A stretch of 64,000 bases of DNA from Paenibacillus sp. BJ-4 (GTDB lineage Bacteria > Bacillota > Bacilli > Paenibacillales > Paenibacillaceae). The stretch lies in NCBI RefSeq assembly GCF_020404765.1, contig NZ_JAIVEM010000006.1, forward strand, positions 124,001-188,000. The letters run 5' to 3'. This document shows positions 26,848 to 33,536 of this stretch, in pieces (position 1 is the stretch's first letter; each line of letters opens with the position of its first letter). A program made the translations under genes and the position numbers. The notes under the pieces were generated by a model, which made no database searches, was not told where the DNA came from, and saw only the letters and a list, made by a program, of their open reading frames with translations.

Positions 26848-27270
26848 ATGAATCTTAAAGAAATTGAGAATTTACCTGATGTATTACCAACAGAAACATT
26901 AGCATTGATTTTTCAAAACGTATTGAATGAATTTTATGAAGGGAAAATTGAGGAAAAGGATTTTTTAATAATTCTTAGCCAATTAACAGATAGACAAGTT
27001 ATGACCTATAAGTTATTGGAAAGTGAAGTAAGAAATAGTATAGATAAGGTTCTTTACAAGTTATGGAATACTGATTCTTATGATGATGTAGATATCATTC
27101 TTTCAATCGTTGTAAACCTTGGACTAAAGAATTGCTTTCAAAAAATTAAAGATTCAATAAATCAAAATAGGGATATAGATGAATTAATATTAAAAGAAAT
27201 AATAGAAACAATTGATGGAGTTGGTGAAAATATTTCGAATCCATATCATGGTTTAGAAAGATTCAAATAA
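26848..27270 (+). CDS. Candidate immunity protein for the adjacent toxin
   Basis: A 140-aa acidic, probably all-helical protein without signal peptide or membrane segment. It starts 4 nt after the toxin stop codon, with AGAGGGGAAAT as ribosome binding site, the classic toxin-immunity spacing. The C-terminal part (SIVVNLGLKNCFQKIKDS, then NISNPYHGLERF) recalls Imm30-type immunity proteins, though I cannot confirm this by eye. It appears intact, so it may persist as an orphan immunity gene protecting against toxins of neighbouring strains. Confidence 0.65.
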   Translation: MNLKEIENLPDVLPTETLALIFQNVLNEFYEGKIEEKDFLIILSQLTDRQVMTYKLLESEVRNSIDKVLYKLWNTDSYDDVDIILSIVVNLGLKNCFQKIKDSINQNRDIDELILKEIIETIDGVGENISNPYHGLERFK

Positions 27271-27310
27271 GCCAAGTCAATGGTATGTCAATAATTTCGA
27301 GTAAATTCAA

Positions 27311-28715
27311 GGCTCTACACCAAACATAGTGCTTGAAATTTATGCTTAACTATGCATAGGTCTAAAATATAGAAAAAAATCTGTACATTCCCTAAGATGG
27401 TTGTGCTACCAATCCAACTTTAGGGAATGACAGATGCACAATCAGTATATCGATCTTTTGCTTGATTTGCCAGAATTAAATATATTACAAGTGTTGGAAA
27501 TAGACGCTCAAACGATTCAGATTGAGGGCACGCCTACAACTCATCAGCAGGATTGCCCGGTTTGTGGAACTAGCCTTGCTGTGATTTGGAAAGGGAAAAA
27601 CTAGCCACGGAAAATCCGTCATTGTGATGCTTTCGAGAAAACCATTTATATCTTAGCCCCGGCTATTCGCTTGTTTTGCAACGACTGCCAGTGCGGCTTT
27701 GTTTGGCAATATGGTTTTGTAGCTCCAGGTAAACGATATAGCAGCGCATTTGAAAAGCAAGCGCTCCGTACAGCAACGGTAGCTACCGTCAAACAAAGTG
27801 CTGGTCGGCATGCTCTGCCCGCCAGTACGCCAGACCAAGCAGCAACAATGGTCATAACGGAGAGCGAGCGTCTTCAGGAACAAGCCTGGTTCGATGCGAC
27901 TTCTACAGCAAGTCTCGTGCTTGAAGTGGATAATTTCGCCATTCGAAAAGGTCACACGTGCAATACAGACGTCCATAATTAAGGGGAGAAACGCTGCAGG
28001 ATATTGTTCCTGGCCGCAAACTGGAAGAGCTTAGGGCCTATGCCCGTCAGCATCCATTGTTTTTATCCCTTCGGCCGAAAGTGGTTGTGATGGATTTAGC
28101 GCCATATTATCACACCTGGATTGCGGAGTGCTTTCCCACAGCCCTTCGAATTGCAGATCGGTTTCATGTCCATCGCTATGTGGTAGAGGCCGTTCAAGCG
28201 GTCCGAAAAACGGTACCGCAGACGCTGTCTCCCCGAGCAAAAGCGAATCTGAAAGCCAGACATCGACTACTCAATGCTCAGCAGGCTTCTTTACCGGCTG
28301 AACAGCAGCATGAGCTGAGAGAGATTCTGAAAATCTCGCCCTTACTCCAGCAAGCTTATGAATGGAAGGAAGCATTCGGTGAATGGTATGACCGCTCTCC
28401 AGATGTAAAAACGGCACAAATTCGATTAGAGCACCGGCTTGAGCAAGGGGAACGTTTCCAGCATCCCGCTATTTCGGAGTGTCTGAAGACCATTCGAAAC
28501 TGGCGAGAGGAAATCATTAATTACCACCTCTGTCGATGGACCAACGCCGTAGTTGAAGGCAGAAACAACCGAATGAAAGCCTTTCAACGTAGGCACTATT
28601 TTACTCGGAATCGCGAGCATTATGTTTATGGACTTTTAGTAGAATGTAATCAGGCGCGCTATAGTCCTTAACAAAAAGGGCTCGATGCCGCAAGCACTGA
28701 CTTTGGTGTTGAGCC
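27311..28715. mobile_element. ISL3-family insertion sequence, degenerate
   Basis: Terminal inverted repeats: 27311-27335 (ggctctacaccaaacatagt...) and 28691-28715, matching inverted at about 21 of 25 positions. No clear 8-bp target duplication is visible. The element contains one transposase gene that is interrupted. Confidence 0.85.
27434..28671 (+). pseudogene. ISL3-family transposase, interrupted
   Basis: The N-terminus (LPELNILQVLEID, then the zinc ribbon CPVCGTS) begins at ATG 27434 and hits an in-frame TAG at about 27602. The helix-turn-helix part continues to VEVDNFAIRKGHT with a further stop at 27980. The C-terminal DDE half is open from 28057 (KVVVMDLAPYYHTWI, CRWTNAVVEGRNNRMKAFQRR). 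At least two lesions make it inactive, although each segment is well conserved, so decay is recent. Confidence 0.85.
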
Positions 28716-28803
28716 ATAATATTCGTTCTTAAATAAAGGGGATCCTAAAAGTAGCCGAAAACAATTCTGTGGCTTAATCTTAGATGTTTTACAGGATATT
28801 AAA

Positions 28804-28822
28804 ACCCCGGATTTCTCGGGGA
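28804..28822 (-). terminator. Terminator for the YqaE-like gene
   Basis: A short GC-rich stem (ccccg with cgggg) lies just after the minus-strand stop codon; on that strand it is followed by TTTTAATA. Confidence 0.6.
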
Positions 28823-28829
28823 TTTCTGG

Positions 28830-29039
28830 TTACCTAGGGAATTGTCTGGCTTGTTTTACCGCTCTAATAAGTTCCTCGTTTCGAGGATCAGCATTATAAT
28901 TGTTCACTACTACCACTGCATGAATTACTGCAGGAACCCAGCCAATACAGCACAAAATGACATTTAAAAATGCCTGCCAAGGCTTTCCGCATAGAATGAT
29001 AGCTAGTGGGGGAATAAAAATAGAAAAGAAGTACTTCAT
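28830..29039 (-). CDS. YqaE/Pmp3 family small membrane protein
   Basis: A 69-aa protein with two hydrophobic segments: FSIFIPPLAIILCG and FLNVILCCIGWVPAVIHAVVVV. The pattern IPPLA...ILCCIGWVPAVIHA is characteristic of the UPF0057/Pmp3 family, tied in several organisms to membrane potential and salt stress. The C-terminal tail is polar and, at about 20 residues, slightly longer than in minimal members. It is monocistronic, between an ISL3 element and a nuclease gene. Confidence 0.9.
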   Translation of the reverse strand: MKYFFSIFIPPLAIILCGKPWQAFLNVILCCIGWVPAVIHAVVVVNNYNADPRNEELIRAVKQARQFPR

Positions 29040-29202
29040 AATAACACTCCTAATATAATTAAGATAATAATCAATAATTTTATAAAAATAGTATATATGG
29101 CCTTGCAGATATTTTCTATTAGTATTTACAAATAGTCCAATTTGATTATACTTAGCCTAACACATACGGAAGCACCGTTGTGCAATCCGAAAGCATTGGT
29201 GA

Positions 29203-29243
29203 TACCCTGCTGGCATACGCTGGTGGGGTATTTTTCTGTTTTA
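29203..29243 (+). terminator. Terminator-like hairpin upstream of the nuclease gene
   Basis: ataccc pairs with gggtat around an internal partly paired loop, followed by TTTTTCTGTTTT. No gene ends just upstream on this strand, so it may belong to lost sequence or act as a leader attenuator for the nuclease gene. Confidence 0.55.
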
Positions 29244-29260
29244 TAGGGGGAGGAATACAT

Positions 29261-29710
29261 ATGTTTAGATGGATAGTGACGTTGCTGGCTACGATTTTAT
29301 TAGCCGGCTGCAGCGTGCAACAAGACGTTGTAAAGACCACTAGAAATGAGCCTGTAGCTGCCCAAGTAACACAGGTCTCTGCCGACACGGTCAAGCTGGA
29401 ATTTCCCTCAGCCAAGTACCCGGAAACAGCCCGGCATATTAAAGAGGCTATTGCTGCAGGAGAATCCAGTGTCTGTACCATCGACCGTGAAGGAGCCGAG
29501 CATAACCGGGAGCTATCTCTTAAAGGCGTGCCCACATGCAAGGGTAAAGACCACAATGAATGGCCAATGGCAATGTGTGCAGATATTAAGCACATAAATC
29601 CAAAAGATAATCGTAGGGCAGGTTCGTGGGTAGGCCATAAATTGGACGACTATTCAGATGGAATGAGAGTGGAGTTAATATTAAATAAAATTCCTATCAA
29701 TGCCTTTTGA
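29261..29710 (+). CDS. NucA/NucB-type secreted DNase, lipoprotein
   Basis: A 149-aa protein. It begins with a signal sequence and lipobox (TILLAGC, Cys18), so it should be tethered outside the membrane. The nuclease domain follows: KYPETARHIKEAI, CTIDREGAEHNR, GKDHNEWPMAMC and DNRRAGSWVG, which match the conserved blocks of Bacillus NucB/NucA, including the catalytic DREGA and EWPMA regions. NucB degrades extracellular DNA and NucA acts in DNA uptake. ATG 29261 is chosen because GGGGGAGG lies 7 nt upstream and the signal peptide begins there. No inhibitor gene (Nin-like) is adjacent. Confidence 0.9.
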   Translation: MFRWIVTLLATILLAGCSVQQDVVKTTRNEPVAAQVTQVSADTVKLEFPSAKYPETARHIKEAIAAGESSVCTIDREGAEHNRELSLKGVPTCKGKDHNEWPMAMCADIKHINPKDNRRAGSWVGHKLDDYSDGMRVELILNKIPINAF

Positions 29711-29808
29711 CAAATTTTATATATGGGCTTATTATTATAATGATATACGCCGACCAAAAGACAAAAAACTCCTAAAAGCATGCAATATTGCGACAAAGGA
29801 GCTGACAT

Positions 29809-29922
29809 ATGAATAAATATTTTTATAAACTATTTGTCTTACTAATTAGTGGAGGGTTACTGATAACACTGGTAGGAGTTCTGGCAATTAGTTTTCTGTT
29901 CTATTTTTTAATGAAGAGTTAA
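29809..29922 (+). CDS. Small single-pass membrane peptide (37 aa)
   Basis: Reading from ATG 29809 gives MNKYFYKLFVLL, a hydrophobic helix spanning about residues 8-33, and a short basic end MKS. AAAGGAG lies 7 nt before the start. It resembles small type I-like toxin or stress peptides in general shape only. The terminator at 30101-30143 could end its transcript. Confidence 0.5.
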   Translation: MNKYFYKLFVLLISGGLLITLVGVLAISFLFYFLMKS

Positions 29923-30070
29923 AGTGAAAATAATGAATGAGTACAAATAGTATAAGAAAGCTGTGTTATCGAAATTAGTTAAAATTTAATAAAGATACAC
30001 GATTAGATTTTTAGGGGTGTTTTGGTCGGCTCCCTAAATGGGGGCTGATCTGGCACCTTATAAACAAATA

Positions 30071-30096
30071 TAATTATCTAATCGATTAGATAGTTA
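30071..30096. repeat. Palindrome (18 bp perfect, 26 bp near-perfect)
   Basis: tatctaatcgattagata (30075-30092) is its own reverse complement, and three more pairs plus one wobble extend it on both sides. It could be a regulator binding site or an AT-rich hairpin. Confidence 0.7.
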
Positions 30097-30100
30097 TAAA

Positions 30101-30143
30101 AAGGACTCTACTGGCCTTAATAGGCCGTTAGAGTTCTTTTTGT
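30101..30143 (+). terminator. Rho-independent terminator
   Basis: ggactcta-ctggcc pairs with ggccgttagagttc around a short TTAATA loop and is followed by TTTTTGTT. It probably ends a transcript covering the nuclease and/or the small membrane peptide. Confidence 0.8.
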
Positions 30144-30192
30144 TGAAGGATTACTCAAACCATTCACGAATTATTATTTTGAGGTGATCAGC

Positions 30193-30420
30193 ATGAACCA
30201 TACATATAAAGTGTTGAAATCTGATATCGAACTATTTGCAGCTGCATTAAACCAGGTAAGAGTATATGTAGTCCAGCTACTAAGCGAGGATTTGGTATCG
30301 GTTGTAGATTACGGGGGTACCTTAGAAAAGTTTTCGCCTGATTCGGTTAAGATTGCCGGAGCATATTACATGCGGAATCAATTTGAATTTAGAGTAGATA
30401 TGAAAGGGACTACAATCTAG
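30193..30420 (+). CDS. Small hypothetical protein (75 aa)
   Basis: A 75-aa cytosolic-type protein without recognised domain. GAGGTG at 30181-30186 lies 6 nt before ATG 30193, so this start is preferred over the in-frame GTG at 30184. The sequence alternates short strands (VRVYVVQLL, LVSVVDYGG, FEFRVDM), suggesting a small beta-rich fold. It is followed 47 nt later by a secreted protein gene on the same strand and may be co-transcribed with it. Confidence 0.65.
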   Translation: MNHTYKVLKSDIELFAAALNQVRVYVVQLLSEDLVSVVDYGGTLEKFSPDSVKIAGAYYMRNQFEFRVDMKGTTI

Positions 30421-30467
30421 TATTCCCTTTCAGGTAGACTTTATCAAAAAAACGGGAGGGAAAAATT

Positions 30468-30881
30468 ATGAAGAAAAGAATATTTCTTTTCTCGATACTA
30501 TCTTTAACCATGGCAACTACGGTAGGGGCTGCTTCAGCTTCACCAAGAAGCGAAAACATCATAATTTCTCAAAGATCGAGCGGAAGCGCAACAGTAGGAG
30601 AATCCTTTAATGTCCCTAAAGGATGGGGGCATATTAAACTTCGTATGAAGAATCACTCTGACCATTCAGTCAGGGTCAGTTTAACGCACGACAGATCAAA
30701 CAAAGTATATTTTGATGGGGTAGTAATTGCTCCTCACGACACAGTGACTTGGAAATCTACAGATGAAGGTATCACCAATGGTATGCGTTCTGGAGACTAC
30801 ACACTTCAGTGGAGAGGGAGCGAATATAAAGTTAACGGAGAAACATGGGGAGTAGCTAATTCAAAGCCTGAAAACCTCTAA
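30468..30881 (+). CDS. Secreted hypothetical protein (137 aa)
   Basis: A classical signal peptide is visible: MKKRIFLFSILSLTMATTVG with an AxA-type cleavage near ASA (residues ~23-25). The mature ~112 residues are beta-rich (IKLRMKNHSDHSVRVSLTH, VVIAPHDTVTWKS, YTLQWRGSEYKV) and look like an Ig-like sandwich that binds outside the cell; I do not recognise the family. GGGAGGG precedes ATG 30468. No partner gene is evident. Confidence 0.75.
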   Translation: MKKRIFLFSILSLTMATTVGAASASPRSENIIISQRSSGSATVGESFNVPKGWGHIKLRMKNHSDHSVRVSLTHDRSNKVYFDGVVIAPHDTVTWKSTDEGITNGMRSGDYTLQWRGSEYKVNGETWGVANSKPENL

Positions 30882-32060
30882 ATTATCCAAGCTATACAAC
30901 TTGTCCCTCTTGCCATTGGGTGGATAGACCAATAGAATGGAGTGCCACAATGTCATAAAATCAATGAGAACTTGTTCAGAAAACCGAGTTTCCTTCAATG
31001 TTTTTTCACTTATTGGAACGACTCATATATGATGATGAAGCATTCCTATATGCTAACGGCTTTCTATAACGGTGAACAAAGAATCGTGAGGCTGAGGAAG
31101 GGGGGAAGCCGAATTATTGACTTCAGAAGAAAGCACCAAGATATGGGATGCCACAGTTGTGTTCAATCGTCAACCTTCCCTGGAATCCAATATCAGAGTC
31201 GTTAGGGTGACAGAGTGCATTACGTAGGTGTGGAGCTGTTGAATACTGCTTGCACATCGCTCTGAGCGATTCTAAGCCCGTTGCAGGTGACGCCATCATC
31301 GAATACAACGAAAAGACGGTGATAGCCCGGCAGGAATGACGGTTGTCAATATGGCTCTTCAAACGGTGAGAATGAATTTGCTAAGTGATCCAGATATACA
31401 TACATACCTCGTGATGAATGATCAAAGCGTTAAAGCTGAAGAACTTCAACAAAACTATCCATGCATCCAAACAGGCTGCTAATGGTTTATGGTTGTGAAG
31501 CTATGCCTCTTCCTCATCTTCGATACGAGAAAGCGCGGTATATACGGTATGGTACTGTGAATCGATGATAAGGGAAGCACTCGATTTTAATCCGGACAGC
31601 TGAAGGTACTCCGTGCCGATCAGGAGGAGTTCAGTTCAAGCTGTGGAAACCCTGGAGCGTGTTACATTTTCCACTCGGATGGAAGCTACCATAAAATCGC
31701 CGATGCCGTTACGGTTGCATACGGTTATGTTGATCGCCAAGGCGTATGGTACGAATTGCAGGGCACCGATCAAGTTACGAACTTGACTAAAGGGGGCAGT
31801 TATCGGTTTGAGCCATGATCGGCAAAAAACTTTGTTGAATTATCGAGGGATAAAATGGATAAAAAGTGAGCGGCTTTCTTCGATATTCTGCTCGCTGTTT
31901 TAACATTTATGATACAGACAAAAGGCACTCTAATAGGGTGCCTTTTGTCTTATTCCAGGTTGGTGAAGGTGCAATGTCAGGAAACTTAAGAAACCGTCAA
32001 ACTTTCCTCACCTTCGCTGTGAGATAATCCTCCTGAGAAGCTGAACCGAGGAGGACTTTC
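30882..32060. other. Degenerate region without intact genes
   Basis: About 1.2 kb with only broken frames. One readable scrap near 31675-31818 (DGSYHKIADAVTVAYGY, ending GGSYRFEP at a TGA) looks like the C-terminal end of a real protein that I cannot name. A hairpin at 31921-31946 (aaaggcac with gtgccttt, T-rich tail) looks like an old terminator. Confidence 0.5.
31918..31952 (+). terminator. Terminator-like hairpin
   Basis: An 8-bp stem aaaggcac/gtgccttt with a 10-nt loop is followed by TTGTCTTATT. No intact gene precedes it. Confidence 0.6.
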
Positions 32061-32265
32061 TATGGCCAGAGAAGAGATTCGAATGAAATGGGAGTCGCAC
32101 ATCGCAGCTTTCTGCGCGAGTGGAGGAAAGCGAGTCACTGGTACAAAGCCAATCGAGTCAATCATCGTCAGCTCTACTTTTAGATGAAAAAGCTGAATGC
32201 CTCATTTACAGCGTCTGCCACAGTCGAGCGCCAGACCTTCGTTCCGGTTCAAACCCGTTTTTTTG
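32061..32265 (+). pseudogene. IS66-type accessory (TnpA-like) remnant
   Basis: Reading MAREEIRMKWESHIAAF and, after a frame change, RVNHRQLYF and LNASFTASATVERQTFVPVQ gives the N-terminal accessory protein pattern of IS66-family elements. TnpB and TnpC are absent. Confidence 0.6.
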
Positions 32266-32369
32266 ATACATTAAAAACTTAAAATTGGGAACTTTATTTG
32301 TATATGACAGATTGTAATATGAAGTGCTCCAGCTAAAAAAGTAAAAGTCCATGTATGGATTCATTAAAT

Positions 32370-33129
32370 CAGCCGTAAGTTAAAGCGGTATCACTCGACC
32401 ATCGCCCGAGAACTTAAGCGTGGAAGACTGATACGGCTAAAGCATTCAGAAGGCCCAAGAGGCCTCTGAGCATTGGAGAACAGCCTCTGTTCCTGCCGGT
32501 AAATATACGCCCGAGCTTGCTAATGAAGGGAGCAGAAGTTAGAGCAAACCTGGTCGCCTATGCAGATTGCATAAAAACATAGAGCCGAGGGAAATCCTTT
32601 TACCGCTGGATGTATGCAGGGCTTTAGTCGCAGGTGAAGTACGTTTCTTACTCCATAAAGGAAAACGGCGAAAACCCACCGAAACCCGCGGACGTTTCCG
32701 GGTGGGCCAAACCATTCATCAAAGGCCTAAAGAAGTAAAAGTACGAACACGGGAAACCTTTGGTCATTGGAAACTGGATACAGTGGTTTCTAGTCGAGGT
32801 AAGAGTAAGGCGTTGTACAACCACTTTTATCAAGCGTAAAACCCGGCAGTATATGGCCCTTAAAATCCCGGATCGCACGGCTCACTCTATAGAAGTTGCC
32901 TTTAGTGTTCTCGCCAGCGCTAATATCGACTACAGCGATTTTGACGGCTACCTCGTTCTGGCAGCGTGGCTCTAACGAAAACTTGAATTGCCTCCTCCGG
33001 GAATTCTTCCCGAAGGGACATGCTTTTGCTGGGGTGACCGAGGAAGAATTGGCTCAGGCCGTCCACCTCATCAATAATCGCCCACGTAGTGTTTCGGCTG
33101 GAATGGAAGAGTTGTCGCACTTAGCTTGA
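32370..33129 (+). pseudogene. IS30-family transposase remnant
   Basis: Several frames together give an IS30 transposase: STIARELKRG, the GRFRVGQTIHQRP segment, VRTRETFGHWKLDTVVSSRG (first catalytic Asp), then FWQRGSNENLNCLLREFFPKG and VHLINNRPRS at the C-terminus. At least three frame changes and stops are present. It ends about 38 nt before the lanthipeptide precursor gene. Confidence 0.8.
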
Positions 33130-33166
33130 CAATCCGTCATTACAAAAATATTAGGAGGTTACCTTC

Positions 33167-33421
33167 ATGGAAAATTTAACAGACCTTGAGTTAAAAGAGC
33201 ATCTGATTGAAACGATGCGAAACAAAGCCAACAACGATAAGGATTTTTTTAGTAAATTGGCAAATGACCCGGACCAAATTGTGCAAGAACTAAACATTAC
33301 CCATCCTGCCTTGAGGCAAAATATTCTTTCCCTTAATCCAGATAAAATACTGAACGGTCTCACTGGCATTTCAGTAGAGTCATGTACTATATTAACGACA
33401 GTCGTTGGAAGTTGTTCGTAA
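33167..33421 (+). CDS. Probable lanthipeptide precursor with NHLP-like leader
   Basis: An 84-aa peptide with AGGAGG 10 nt upstream. Residues ~8-45 (EHLIETMRNKANNDKDFFSKL, DPDQIVQELNI) resemble a nitrile-hydratase-like leader peptide. The C-terminal tail from about residue 68 (ISVESCTILTTVVGSCS) contains two Cys (73, 83) and seven Ser/Thr (69, 72, 74, 77, 78, 82, 84), whereas the leader has no Cys; that is the expected leader/core contrast. The next gene encodes a lanthipeptide synthetase, so this is very likely its substrate. The cleavage site is not certain; Gly64-Leu-Thr-Gly67 is a candidate. Confidence 0.8.
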   Translation: MENLTDLELKEHLIETMRNKANNDKDFFSKLANDPDQIVQELNITHPALRQNILSLNPDKILNGLTGISVESCTILTTVVGSCS

Positions 33422-33466
33422 GGCAAGAGGATCACTTTCGGATAACAACATTTTTTTGGGAAGTTT

Positions 33467-33497
33467 GGCCGTATAACTCTTTGGGTTTTTTACGGCC
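33467..33497 (+). terminator. Possible attenuator between precursor and synthetase genes
   Basis: A 7-bp stem ggccgta/tacggcc with a 17-nt loop. The following sequence is only moderately T-rich, so it may be a partial terminator giving more precursor than synthetase mRNA, a common arrangement in RiPP operons. Confidence 0.45.
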
Positions 33498-33536
33498 TGC
33501 TTTCTATTGAATACATTTTAAAGGGAGCTTGAGCTT

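Noticed and set aside
31675..31818. Scrap resembling the end of a RecA-like phage recombinase
   Set aside because: Only about 47 residues are readable, with no Walker motif; the resemblance is too weak to name.
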